A DNA stretch of 64,000 bases from Pseudomonas eucalypticola (GTDB taxonomy: Bacteria > Pseudomonadota > Gammaproteobacteria > Pseudomonadales > Pseudomonadaceae): NCBI RefSeq assembly GCF_013374995.1, contig NZ_CP056030.1, positions 1,706,501 to 1,770,500 on the forward strand, read 5' to 3'. This document shows positions 12,085 through 20,512 of this stretch, one piece after another. The translations under genes and the position numbers were made by a program. Under the pieces are notes generated by a model. It did no database searches, was not told the origin of the DNA, and was given only the letters and a program-made list of their open reading frames with translations. Position 1 is the first letter of the stretch, and the number at the start of each line of letters is the position of its first letter.

Positions 12085-12384
12085 TCAAACAACCGTCAAA
12101 TCCGGCCGCCCCAAAGCCCGCGGCTCTGGCCCGTCCCGCCCCTCCACCCGCCGCTCGATCACACCCATCACCCCGCAGCCATCCTCCAGCAGCACCTGGG
12201 CGGCACGGGCGAGGTAGCGGTAATCACACTCGTCTGCACCTTCAAGGGCGGCGAGTACATGGCGGGCGAGGTTCAGGCGTTGGTCAGCAAAACCGAAAAT
12301 GTCGGAGAGTGCGGCTTGAGTGTCCAGATGGACGACAGGCGATTGAGTCAGCGAAGAGGGAAGGGCAGAAAATCGAGGATCCAT
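12085..12384 (-). CDS. Small helical protein of unknown function
   Basis: A 99-residue protein starting MDPRFSALPSSLTQSP at an ATG with an AGGAG site nine bases upstream; the longer ORF upstream has no homologous look. The middle (DTQAALSDIFGFADQRLNLARHVLAALEGADECDYRYLARAAQVLLEDG) reads as two or three amphipathic helices, and the tail is charged and Pro/Arg-rich. It recalls small Pseudomonas-only proteins such as those grouped in DUF6124, but I cannot confirm that. No signal peptide or membrane segment is visible. Confidence 0.6.
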   Translation of the reverse strand: MDPRFSALPSSLTQSPVVHLDTQAALSDIFGFADQRLNLARHVLAALEGADECDYRYLARAAQVLLEDGCGVMGVIERRVEGRDGPEPRALGRPDLTVV

Positions 12385-12699
12385 GATAAGCACTCCTAGC
12401 AGTATGAGGAGCCGCCAACATCCACTTCCACATGAAGGGTGGCAGCTGTACACAGGTGTGGAAGACCGGGCATAGGCCGGCACACCCGAAGGTGTCCTGC
12501 ATACAGCCGCCATGACGCGAACGCGTCTATCCACAAAATTCGGGATAGTCGTTCAAAGCTGTATCACTATGCTCGGGCTTCCACACCCGTTCGCTGATTT
12601 TGCAGCGAAGCGCGGACTATAAGCGCTCCTCGCCGTCCCCGCAATCCATCCCGCAGGCAAGTGCTTGACCCACCTCAAAATTTTTTCTGCAATCAATGG

Positions 12700-12727
12700 T
12701 TGTATCTTCGCCCCAGACCGGTACAAT
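12700..12727 (+). promoter_or_regulatory. Promoter of the 4.5S RNA gene
   Basis: TTGTAT (12700-12705), a 16-bp spacer and TACAAT (12722-12727) form a sigma-70 promoter. The expected start near 12734 lies about 25 bp before the mature RNA end. Confidence 0.65.
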
Positions 12728-12759
12728 GGCACCGCTCGCTGCCAGGCGAGTGTTGTTAT

Positions 12760-12872
12760 GGTGACCCCATCGGTCCCCCCGCAACGATTACCCGTTAACC
12801 TGGTCAGGCCCGGAAGGGAGCAGCCACAGCGGGAACATTGTGTGCCGGGGTGTGGCTGGTGGGGTTGCCTCC
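12760..12872 (+). ncRNA. ffs: 4.5S RNA of the signal recognition particle
   Basis: The region contains the invariant Ffh-binding hairpin (AGGCCCGGAAGGGAGCAGCC, with the GGAA tetraloop and the AGCAGCC asymmetric side) and the partner side GTGTGCCGGGGTGTGGCTGG. The ends pair over a long stem (GGTGACCCCATCGG with GGCTGGTGGGGTTGCC). With Ffh it delivers membrane proteins to the translocon. Ends are set by the outer stem and are accurate to a few bases. Confidence 0.95.
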
Positions 12873-13075
12873 ATTCTGTTTTAAATCCCTGATTTTAAAC
12901 GACTTTTCGCTCTTTCACCGCGTAGTGATCCAGAGCGATGATCCATCGCATCCTGTATCCCGCCCGACCTTTGGTTGTTCCGACACTCGGTTTCCTACTT
13001 CCGAATGGTTGTGCCCGATGTAATTTGTCCTCTCTTTCCTAAACTTAAAAAACCGAAGATCTTTACAGGCCCATT
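12873..13075. other. Non-coding stretch after ffs, nothing recognised
   Basis: AT-richer than its surroundings, with a few T-rich runs just after the 4.5S gene that may terminate it. The minus-strand frame here is only a run-on of the damaged transposase. Confidence 0.4.
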
Positions 13076-13272
13076 GCAAGCGCGAAACGTTGATCCGTAC
13101 CGGCCTAAGTGAACAGGCTGCCTCAGCGAGGCTATAGCCTTGGTCGACCACTAAGATGGCAGCTTCTCGCTTGAACTCGCGCGTAAAGGTACGTCGTTGC
13201 TTGCTCATCGGACATCTTCCTATGGCGAGCATTCTCGCCTAAACGGGTGTCCGGTTTCATTCGACCGCTACA
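13076..13272 (-). pseudogene. Remnant of an IS3-type element (left end plus orfA start)
   Basis: From 13208 leftwards the minus strand encodes MSKQRRTFTREFKREAAILV, then DQGYSLAEAACSL, the N-terminus of an IS3-family OrfA helix-turn-helix protein. After that the frame shifts: in the next frame GRYGSTFRACN resembles the usual GVGESTLRRWV continuation. Upstream, the sequence from 13272 reads TGTAGCGGTCGAATGAAACC and looks like the terminal inverted repeat. No orfB or right end is seen, so the element is dead and mostly deleted. Confidence 0.75.
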
Positions 13273-13403
13273 CCATGTGCCGAACTATTAAACACCACAT
13301 TCGGCACCACCGGCCGCATCCCCCGCGCAGCCCAAGGCATCATGACCGGCGGCGAGTTGACCACAAGCATCGCAATCAACAACGCCAACTGATACCGACG
13401 CAT
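13257..13403 (-). pseudogene. Small gene truncated by the IS remnant
   Basis: An ORF of 48 codons whose ATG overlaps the TGA of the upstream gene (TGATG), so it is translationally coupled. It encodes MRRYQLALLIAMLVVNSPPV, a basic start and hydrophobic core like a signal peptide or membrane anchor, then MMPWAARGMRPVVPNVVFN. The last few codons run into the IS end at 13272, and the stop lies inside IS sequence. The original protein was therefore probably longer. Its function is unknown. Confidence 0.6.
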
Positions 13404-13813
13404 CACCTATACCGCCCGTGAGTAGGATGTTCCGCGTCCACCAGCAAGTGCCCGCTCAACGCGCGAATCCGGCTTTCCGAGTGGTAGGCGCCGTCGTCGT
13501 TGTAGCGCAGGTAGCTGCGGTTGCACGCCGTGCATTGCCATACGCCACACTGGTTATAAGGGTGGTAGAGCGGGGCGATGGGCGCTTCGGCGGACCAGTA
13601 GCTGGTGCCCTGGGGGTGGTATTCGTCCAAGGTGGCTTCTTCTTCCTCGAATTGGGCCAGGGTGCCGATCTGCTGCAATTGTGTTTCGCGCAGGGTCACG
13701 GGCCAGCCTTCCCAGCCGGTCAGGGGTTTGAGGGTGCACTCGCACGGTTCAGTGATAGCGGAGGTTTGAGTGGCCAGGTCGAGGAGGGTGGCGTAATCCA
13801 TTACGGCTTGCAT
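13403..13813 (-). CDS. Conserved-looking protein of unknown function with Cys motifs
   Basis: A 136-residue soluble protein starting MQAVMDYATLLDLATQ, with AAGGAA seven bases upstream. It has CEC near residue 25 and a possible zinc-binding cluster QCGVWQCTACNRSYLRYNDDGAYH at about 87-110. The sequence around WEGWPVTLRETQLQQIGTL is well formed and not a GC shadow. It is coupled by a one-base overlap to the truncated downstream gene, which suggests the two products worked together. I do not recognise a family. Confidence 0.65.
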   Translation of the reverse strand: MQAVMDYATLLDLATQTSAITEPCECTLKPLTGWEGWPVTLRETQLQQIGTLAQFEEEEATLDEYHPQGTSYWSAEAPIAPLYHPYNQCGVWQCTACNRSYLRYNDDGAYHSESRIRALSGHLLVDAEHPTHGRYR

Positions 13814-13874
13814 GGGAATTCCTTGTTCTTTTTTGTGTAGGGCTGTTGAACGCGATGTTCGCCGCCTCCCTGCA

Positions 13875-13953
13875 GGGCCGGGTGATACTCGGGAAAACTA
13901 CGCCGCGTATAGCCGTTTTACCGCGGTGCTGCTTTCCCATGCTTCACCCGGCC
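13875..13953. repeat. Inverted pair of REP-like elements (BIME)
   Basis: GGGCCGGGTGA-TACTC-GGGAAA on the left and TTTCCC-ATGC-TTCACCCGGCCC on the right form long imperfect inverted arms. The core matches the units of the 107-bp array. Confidence 0.75.
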
Positions 13954-14152
13954 CCACGAGGAGGCGTGGGAACGAGTTAACAGGTCCCCCCACATTACCG
14001 CTGCCTAGCAATTTCTGAAAGGTGGGGTACTCCACCTAGCCGGCTGGTGTGCGTATTACGCCCTTGGCGGTTTCTGGTCGCCCTTGCTTATGCATGACCG
14101 GCAACCTGTTCATCTTCATCACATTTTTTTCATCTGTTTCAGGCTATGATGC

Positions 14153-14312
14153 AAGCCTTCGTTGGGGAGTAACCTGTTTCAGGCCCGGTGCCTGAAGCGT
14201 TCGCATCAACATTCTCGGCCACCTGCCGTGGTGCGAACACCCATTTGGGTTGGAGAGACCAGCGACACTGCCATGCCGATAGTCGGGCGTGTGGCTGTGT
14301 CGTTGATTCCTG
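14153..14312 (+). promoter_or_regulatory. yybP-ykoY manganese riboswitch
   Basis: The leader of mntP has the conserved pieces of this Mn2+ riboswitch: TTGGGGAGTAACC at its start, CATCAACATTCTCGGCC and GGAGAGACCAGCGAC. A TATGAT -10 box lies just upstream at 14145-14150. In known cases Mn2+ binding turns on the exporter gene. This is an assignment from motifs; a covariance search would settle it. Confidence 0.88.
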
Positions 14313-14331
14313 GCCCGACTGGAAGTGAACC

Positions 14332-14895
14332 GTGAATCCCGTTGCCCTCGTTTTTCTTGCCCTTGCCATGTCCACCGACGCCTTCGCGGCGGCGATCGGC
14401 AAAGGCTCCAGCCTGCATAAGCCGCGCTTTATCGAGGCCCTGCGCACCGGCCTGATCTTTGGTGTCATTGAAGCCATCACGCCCATGATCGGTTGGGCCA
14501 TCGGCCATGCCGCCACCCGCTGGGTGGAGAACTGGGACCACTGGATTGCGTTCACCCTGCTGGTTGCCCTGGGCCTGCACATGATCTGGAATGGGGTGAA
14601 GCACGAGGCCGAAGAGGAAGAGAAACCTCAGCAGCATTCCTTCATGATTTTGGCGGTGACCGCCGTGGCCACCAGCATCGATGCGCTGGCGGTGGGGGTT
14701 GGCCTGGCCTTTGTGAACGTGAACATTCTGGTGGCCGCTGCCGCGATCGGCCTGGCCACCATGACCATGGTGACCCTGGGCGTGATGCTGGGCCGGGTGC
14801 TGGGGCATCTGGTGGGCAAGCGGGCGGAGATTGTCGGGGGCGTGGTGCTGATGCTGGTGGGCGCCACTATTCTTTACGAGCACCTGAGCGCGTGA
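14332..14895 (+). CDS. mntP: Manganese efflux pump MntP
   Basis: An inner-membrane Mn2+ exporter of 187 residues with six membrane helices in two related halves. Each half carries the family motif, [16 protein letters not shown] near residues 11-26 and [18 protein letters not shown] near 105-122, with the Asp residues that bind metal. The start is a GTG at 14332 that gives [18 protein letters not shown]. It stands as a single-gene unit controlled by the riboswitch directly upstream. Confidence 0.96.
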   Translation: MNPVALVFLALAMSTDAFAAAIGKGSSLHKPRFIEALRTGLIFGVIEAITPMIGWAIGHAATRWVENWDHWIAFTLLVALGLHMIWNGVKHEAEEEEKPQQHSFMILAVTAVATSIDALAVGVGLAFVNVNILVAAAAIGLATMTMVTLGVMLGRVLGHLVGKRAEIVGGVVLMLVGATILYEHLSA

Positions 14896-14914
14896 TGCAT
14901 TACCCGGCTGCGGG

Positions 14915-15811
14915 TCATCGCGCAAAGCGCCGCGCCCCGACCACGCAGCCGATCACCCCCACCGTCACGGCCAGCATGCCCGGGCTTACCTGTTCACCCA
15001 GCAAGGTGGCCGCCAGGGCCAGGCCGAAGAACGGCTGCAGCAATTGCAATTGCCCCACCGCTGCAATGCCGCCCTGGGCCAGCCCGCGGTACCAGAACAC
15101 AAAACCGACGAACATGCTGAACACGGACACGTAGCCCAGGCTCCACCATCCCGCCGCATGCACCTGGGTGAAGCTGGCGGGCATCAGCAGCCAAGTGGCG
15201 ATGCCCATGAAGGGCAGCGACAGCACCAGCGCCCAGGAAATCACCTGCCAGCCGCCCAGGCTGCGCGACAGCCGCGCGCCTTCGGCGTAGCCCAGCCCGC
15301 ACACGATGACGGCGCCCAGCATCAGCAGGTCGCCCAACGGCGCGGCGGCCACGCCCTGGGCCAGGGCGAAGCCCACCACCAGCGCGCTGCCCAAGGTTGA
15401 AAACAGCCAGAAGGCCGGACGTGGCCGCTCGCCGCCACGCAGTACGCCGAACACCGCCGTGGCCATGGGCAGCAGGCCGAGGAAGACGATGGAGTGGGCG
15501 GAGGTGACATGCTGCAGCGCCAACGCGGTCAACAGCGGAAAACCGACGACCACGCCCAGGGCGACCACCACCAGGGGGATCAATTGCTCGCGGGCAGGGC
15601 GTCGCTGCCTGAACATCAGCAATACGCACAGCGCCAGCAGGCCGGCCAGGGTGGCGCGGGTGACGGTGAGCCACAGCGGGCTGAAGTCCAGCACGGCCAG
15701 GCGGGTGGCGGGCAGCGAGCCGCTGAAGATCAGTACGCCGATGAACCCGTTGAGCCAGCCGTTGCTGGTGCGGATGAGGGGAGTGGTGGGAAAAGGCCCG
15801 GTCTGTTCCAT
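14915..15811 (-). CDS. EamA/DMT-family exporter
   Basis: An integral membrane protein of 298 residues with about ten helices and two EamA repeats (first from GFIGVLIFSGSLPATRLAVL, second from GDLLMLGAVIVCGLGYAEGARLSRSL). Family members export amino acids, metabolites or drugs; the substrate here is unknown. It is transcribed away from the MocR-type gene at 15987, a very common pair in which the regulator controls the exporter. Confidence 0.88.
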   Translation of the reverse strand: MEQTGPFPTTPLIRTSNGWLNGFIGVLIFSGSLPATRLAVLDFSPLWLTVTRATLAGLLALCVLLMFRQRRPAREQLIPLVVVALGVVVGFPLLTALALQHVTSAHSIVFLGLLPMATAVFGVLRGGERPRPAFWLFSTLGSALVVGFALAQGVAAAPLGDLLMLGAVIVCGLGYAEGARLSRSLGGWQVISWALVLSLPFMGIATWLLMPASFTQVHAAGWWSLGYVSVFSMFVGFVFWYRGLAQGGIAAVGQLQLLQPFFGLALAATLLGEQVSPGMLAVTVGVIGCVVGARRFAR

Positions 15812-15986
15812 GATAAGTCTCTAAGGGTGAAGGTGCTGCCAGGGATGCGAGGTGCTGTACGAAATGCATCCCTGCTCGGCCATGCTGCGTTGAAAACAGG
15901 CTCGCCTGGCTTCGCTGGAATCCAGTTCATACAGACCCTAGAGTGTGTGGGTAGTACAATCAAATAATTGTCATGGATACATCCGT

Positions 15987-17315
15987 ATGCCCACCTCGCG
16001 CTATCAATTGCTGGTCGACCGCTTTGCCGCTGATATTCGTGCCGGGCGCTTGCAGGCGGGCGTGCGTTTGCCCACCCACCGTGCGCTGGCCCAGCGCGAA
16101 GGGGTGGCGTTGGTCACGGCGTCGCGGGTATACGCGGAGCTGGCCGCGCTGGGGTTGGTGAGCGGTGAGACCGGGCGGGGCACCTTCGTGCGCGAAACGC
16201 AGCTGCCACCGGGGCATGGCATTGATCAGGCGACCGTGGCCAGGGGCATGCTGGACCTCAACTTCAATTACCCTTCGGTGCCCGGCCAGGCCGAGCTGCT
16301 GCGCACGGCGCTGCGCAACCTGGCCGCGGCGGGCGACCTGGAAGCCCTGCTGCGCTACCAGCCCCACGCCGGGCGCCCGGTGGAACGCGCGGCGGTGGCC
16401 GACCACCTGGCGCAGACGGGCCTGCACGTGAGCGCCGAGCAGGTGCTAGTGGTGACCGGCGCCCAGCATGGGCTTGCCGTGGCGGTGCTGGGCCTGTTGC
16501 AGCCCGGGAATGTGGTGGCGGTGGATGCGCTGACTTACCCGGGCTTCAAGATTGTCGCCGAAACCCACCGGGTGGAACTGGCGCCCATCCCGGCCCGGGG
16601 GCAGGGGCCCGACCTTGAGGCGCTGGATGCCTTGTGCCGGCAGCGTCGGGTGCGGGCGGTGTACTGCATGCCCACCCTGCAAAACCCTCTGGGCTGGGTG
16701 CTGGACCGCCCGCAGCGCCAGCGGCTGGCCGAGATTGCCCGCCAGCACGACCTGATACTGATCGAGGACGCTGCCTATGCGTTTCTGGTCAGCGACGTAC
16801 CGCCGCCGCTGGCGGCGTTCGCCCCGGAGCGCACGGTGTACGTGTCCGGCTATTCGAAAAGTGTCGCGGCGGGCCTGCGGGTGGGTTTCGTGGTGGCGCC
16901 GCTGCGCTGGGTCGCCACGCTGGAGCGGGTGATTCGCGCCACCAACTGGAACACCCCGGGGGTGATGACCGCCATCGCTTGCCAGTGGCTGAAAGATGGC
17001 ACCGTGGCCCGCTGCGAAGCGCAGAAGCGCCTCGACGCTCAGGCGCGCCAGGCCTTGGCCGCGCAGGTACTGGCCGGCATGCCGACGGTGGGCCACCCCA
17101 GTTCCTATTTCCTGTGGCTGCCATTGCCCGAGGACATGCGCGCCGACCAGGTGGCCATGGCGCTGATGCGCGAGCAGGTGTCGGTGTCCACCGCCGAGCC
17201 GTTCGCGGCGTCTGCCCAGGTACCCCATGCGCTAAGGCTGGCGCTGGGCTCGGTGCCCCTGGGGGCGTTGCGTGGGGCACTGGAGCAGGTCAGGCGGGCA
17301 GTGGGTGATTATTGA
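15987..17315 (+). CDS. MocR/PdxR-like regulator (GntR HTH fused to aminotransferase fold)
   Basis: A 442-residue fusion. The N-terminal winged helix (about 1-70; RYQLLVDRFAADIRAG, LPTHRALAQREGVALVTASRVYAELAALGLV) binds DNA. A fold-type I aminotransferase domain follows, with the PLP lysine at residue 291 in SGYSKSVAAGLRVGF and YCMPTLQNPLG before it. Such proteins sense PLP-linked amines or amino acids. The ATG at 15987 starts MPTSRYQLLVDRF, the family pattern; the longer ORF upstream runs into the promoter. Its intergenic region with the EamA gene has an ACAAT/ATTGT dyad near 15955 that could be an operator. Confidence 0.88.
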   Translation: MPTSRYQLLVDRFAADIRAGRLQAGVRLPTHRALAQREGVALVTASRVYAELAALGLVSGETGRGTFVRETQLPPGHGIDQATVARGMLDLNFNYPSVPGQAELLRTALRNLAAAGDLEALLRYQPHAGRPVERAAVADHLAQTGLHVSAEQVLVVTGAQHGLAVAVLGLLQPGNVVAVDALTYPGFKIVAETHRVELAPIPARGQGPDLEALDALCRQRRVRAVYCMPTLQNPLGWVLDRPQRQRLAEIARQHDLILIEDAAYAFLVSDVPPPLAAFAPERTVYVSGYSKSVAAGLRVGFVVAPLRWVATLERVIRATNWNTPGVMTAIACQWLKDGTVARCEAQKRLDAQARQALAAQVLAGMPTVGHPSSYFLWLPLPEDMRADQVAMALMREQVSVSTAEPFAASAQVPHALRLALGSVPLGALRGALEQVRRAVGDY

Positions 17316-17447
17316 GGCTCGGCACGTATGACAGTCGCCTGAATGCTTTAGGAAATTTCACTCCAACCCTTGGGAACGGTCCCGCTTCTTTCTCTCGGGG
17401 CTTTGCCTAGAGTCTGCGCTCTGGACCAGCCGTGCGAGACCCGCCCC

Positions 17448-18608
17448 ATGAGTGAACAACCCGCCCTGCACATCGAATACGTGGACGCCGACCCCGTGAC
17501 ACAGGCGCTGTGCCTGCGTTATTGGCGCGTGGAGGGTGGGCGCTTCGTCGAGACCGTGGCCAGGATCTACCGCGACGAAGGCATCAGCCAGACCGAGTTC
17601 ACGGCCCTGGTCAAGCGTCACTCCCGGGCCTGGTCGACGGTCATCAAGTGCATGCGCTGTGGCGAACCGATGCAGTTCGCCACCCGCAGCGACTACATTT
17701 CCCGCGCCGAGCGGCGCCTGTTCCGATGCCCGGCGTGCATCGCCACCGAGCAGGAGCAGCTGGAAACCGCCAAGCGGCTACGCATCATCGAGGCCCTGGA
17801 CCGGGGCATGGCCAACGCACGGCCACTGGCGCAGCTGGACCCCCGCCATTGCCTGTACCTGTGGGCACTGCTCAAGTATGCCGGCAGCGAAGACCTGGGC
17901 TACATTCGGGCTTACTGCAAGGTTCGCCACGAGCGCCTGACGCCCATGCGCGACTTCGACCGTGAGCTGATCAACGAACTGTGGCGCAACGGTGTGATCG
18001 CCGTGGACCCGGACTCGATTTCCACCGCGGTGGAGCTCGACAGCGAACAGAATGCCCGGGTGCATTTCACCGAGGTGCAGTGGCTGCCCACGGTGCGCGG
18101 CGCCAGCGGCGTGTTGCTGTACGAGCTGCTGGAGGCCCACGTGCTGGATCCCGGCTTCATCACGGCGGGCGCCGCCTCATTGCAGGCCTGCTGTGATCAC
18201 CTGGCGTTGCTCGAATGCCTGGCGTTCCTGGAAATGGCGCTGGAGGAATATCGCCTGGGTTACCGGGCGGGGGAGAAGACCCGGGCGATGATCGTCACGG
18301 CGTTGAAGGTATTTACCGTGGCCCAGGTGTGCAACATTCTGTTCCGCGCCGCGCGCGATGCGGCCGCGTTCTACCAGCGCGGCGGGGTCAGCCGCGACCA
18401 TGCGGCGAAGTCGGTGGTGGGCAGTTTCGAGCGGTTGATGGAGAAAAGCATCGCCAACGAATGGGTGGTGACCCCCTTTCGCCGCAACTACAACTTGCCG
18501 CAATCGGTGCTCAGCCGGCTGTTGTACAACCGCTTGCTGGGCACCGATGACGGTGGGTTCACCGGCGGCGGGAGCCTGTTGCAGGGGCACGCCGCGGCGG
18601 TGCCATAG
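17448..18608 (+). CDS. Unknown protein with a four-cysteine zinc ribbon
   Basis: A 386-residue protein starting MSEQPALHIEYVDADP. A CMRCGEPM...RCPACIATE motif at about residues 66-104 can hold one zinc. The N-terminal part (QTEFTALVKRHSRAWSTVIKC) looks like a helix-turn-helix, and the rest is mainly helical (HCLYLWALLKYAGSEDLGYIRAYC, HAAKSVVGSFERLMEKSIANEWVV). Codon use matches the neighbours. No membrane segment or signal peptide is visible. A DNA- or RNA-binding role is possible but unproven. Confidence 0.7.
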   Translation: MSEQPALHIEYVDADPVTQALCLRYWRVEGGRFVETVARIYRDEGISQTEFTALVKRHSRAWSTVIKCMRCGEPMQFATRSDYISRAERRLFRCPACIATEQEQLETAKRLRIIEALDRGMANARPLAQLDPRHCLYLWALLKYAGSEDLGYIRAYCKVRHERLTPMRDFDRELINELWRNGVIAVDPDSISTAVELDSEQNARVHFTEVQWLPTVRGASGVLLYELLEAHVLDPGFITAGAASLQACCDHLALLECLAFLEMALEEYRLGYRAGEKTRAMIVTALKVFTVAQVCNILFRAARDAAAFYQRGGVSRDHAAKSVVGSFERLMEKSIANEWVVTPFRRNYNLPQSVLSRLLYNRLLGTDDGGFTGGGSLLQGHAAAVP

Positions 18609-18614
18609 GGCGGG

Positions 18615-19511
18615 TCAGCCGTTGCGCTTGAACAGCTTGCGCAGGAACGCGCCCACGGCCACGACGCCGACGATGATGAACTTCTTGAACGCCAGCAACA
18701 GCACGCCCAGCTTGGCGAACAGGCCGGCCTTGCTGGCCACGCCGCCGGCGACCAGGGCCGCCAGGCCATAGGAGGCCAGTTTGTCCGTGGCCGGGCTGTA
18801 GTCCGCGTAGCGGTTGCCATCGGTGAAGTCGGCAAAGCGCATGACCTGTGGCAACTCACGCTTGATGGTGGGCAGGTCGTTCATGGTCGCGACGGCATTG
18901 AGTTCCAGCACGCCTTTGCGGCCCAGTACGCGAATGCTGTAGTTCAGGCTGTTGATGTCGGCGTGGTCGGCCCTGAGCTCCTTGGCCCAGTAGATCTTGT
19001 GGGTCTGGCCGTCGTAGTGCGGCGGCTCGGCCCAGCCCACCAGGCTGATGCCGTCATAGCCTTGTTCGCGGCGCTGCTTGTTGTCGTCCTCGTCCTCGGC
19101 CTGCATGTCCTTGAGCAATTGGCCGTAGTCGATCTTGGCGGCGTCGTCGTCGGAAATATGACCGTCTTCCTGGTAGCTGACGATCACCCCCCAGCCACGT
19201 TCCGACAAGGGGTTGGTGGCCTTGGGGACGATCATGCCCAGGGTTTCGATACCGGGCGGGTTGCCCCAGCCGATGTTGAGCACGCGCTCGGTGTCTTCCG
19301 GGGAGAGGTAATAGAAGTCGCCGTTGAGCGTGAGGGTGGCAATGCCACCGGGCAGCTCGATGGTGCCGTGCTGGGGCTTGAGCGAGGCCAGCAATTGTTC
19401 GGCGGTCATGTGTGGCTGCGCCTGCGGGGTGCCGGGCGGGGTGGCGGCGTGGGCAGGCAAATGGACGGCGCACAGCAGGGCTGCGGCCAGGAGGGGGCGC
19501 AGGTATTTCAT
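18615..19511 (-). CDS. DUF2167-family membrane protein
   Basis: A 298-residue envelope protein. It has a signal peptide (MKYLRPLLAAALLCAVHLPAHAA), a periplasmic domain with the DUF2167 pattern (GTIELPGGIATLTLNGDFYYL, LGMIVP, GWGVIVSYQEDGHISDDDA, WAEPPHYD), and hydrophobic segments near the C-terminus (GLAALVAGGVASKAGL, FIIVGVVAVGAFLRKLF) with a basic tail. The function of the family is unknown. It converges on the preceding gene with 6 bp between the stops. Confidence 0.85.
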   Translation of the reverse strand: MKYLRPLLAAALLCAVHLPAHAATPPGTPQAQPHMTAEQLLASLKPQHGTIELPGGIATLTLNGDFYYLSPEDTERVLNIGWGNPPGIETLGMIVPKATNPLSERGWGVIVSYQEDGHISDDDAAKIDYGQLLKDMQAEDEDDNKQRREQGYDGISLVGWAEPPHYDGQTHKIYWAKELRADHADINSLNYSIRVLGRKGVLELNAVATMNDLPTIKRELPQVMRFADFTDGNRYADYSPATDKLASYGLAALVAGGVASKAGLFAKLGVLLLAFKKFIIVGVVAVGAFLRKLFKRNG

Positions 19512-19588
19512 CGTAGTCCCTTACATTTGGTATCAAATTTGACGCACAGGATACAGAGACGGCTGCGTTGCCACCAGCGCCTAGGGTC

Positions 19589-20332
19589 TCAGGGCGCTGC
19601 CGCCTGGGTGTAGTGCTCGACCAGCCGATCGATTTCACCGCTCATCTTCATGCGCAGCAACGTGCGCAGAATGCGTTGCACCGGTACCGCCGGGTCATTG
19701 CGCACGTAGCAGCCCAGTGCCTGCTCCTCGACGAAGGCCACCGGGCGCAGTTGTTGCGCGGCGGGCAGCAGGTGGTTGAACCAGTCCAGCGACAGCTGGT
19801 TGGCCACGGCATAGCGATAGCGCCCGGCCTGCAGCTTCTGTAGCACCTGGTCCTGGCTGCGGGCGTCGTCGCGGCTCAGTTGGCCGCTGGCGAAGCGCGC
19901 CTCCAGGGCGTCATAGGTGTAGCCCAGCACCGTGCCGATGACCTGTGGGGCGAGGGTGGCCAGGTCCACAGGGGCATTGTCGCCAGGCTGGGCCACCAGG
20001 TAGTCGCGCTGGGTGATCAGCGGCAGGCTCCAGATATAGTCGCCACTCAGGCCCGGCAGCCACGACTGGGCGGCGTAGCAGCGCACATCCACATCGCCGT
20101 GCTCCATGGCGGCGCCCAGGCGCAGGCGGGCAATCACATGGAATTCGGCGGGCGCGCCCACCTGTTGGGCGAGGCTGCGCATCAGATCATAGAGAATGCC
20201 CTGGACGGGCTGGCCGTCCACCACCTGCGCCAGGGGCATGGCCCAGCTCTCGGCGATGGGAAAGCGCAGGGGGGCTTCAGCCCCCAGGCAGTGGCCAGCG
20301 ACCAGGGCCAGCGCGGTCAAGGTCAGACGCAT
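19589..20332 (-). CDS. Periplasmic solute-binding protein (SBP_bac_3-like)
   Basis: A 247-residue protein from MRLTLTALALVAGHCLGAEAP, a short signal peptide, followed by a two-lobe binding fold of the amino-acid ABC transporter type (PLRFPIAESWAMPLAQVVDGQPVQGILYDLMRSLAQQ; GDVDVRC; LQAGRYRYAVANQLSLDWF). No permease or ATPase gene lies beside it, so it may be an orphan receptor. The start at 20332 was chosen because the much longer ORF upstream lacks a signal peptide and overlaps the divergent LpxA-like gene. Confidence 0.75.
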   Translation of the reverse strand: MRLTLTALALVAGHCLGAEAPLRFPIAESWAMPLAQVVDGQPVQGILYDLMRSLAQQVGAPAEFHVIARLRLGAAMEHGDVDVRCYAAQSWLPGLSGDYIWSLPLITQRDYLVAQPGDNAPVDLATLAPQVIGTVLGYTYDALEARFASGQLSRDDARSQDQVLQKLQAGRYRYAVANQLSLDWFNHLLPAAQQLRPVAFVEEQALGCYVRNDPAVPVQRILRTLLRMKMSGEIDRLVEHYTQAAAP

Positions 20333-20512
20333 CGGCTGCTCCGTGCCATGAAAAGACGTGCACGCCATAGCGTAGCCACTATCTGCCTGGCCGAGATGAA
20401 AAGGGCAGCATTGCCGGATGCTTCCGGCTTCTGCTTGGGAAGGGTCTGATGGTCGAGTTTGCCCGCCTTGCCTATAGTCGCTGTTCCGACTGGCACCACG
20501 GGGGCATTTCCC

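Noticed and set aside
11367..12386. Several ORFs on both strands across the 107-bp array
   Set aside because: Their protein repeats only translate the DNA repeat, in all frames; no start site or conserved domain supports them.
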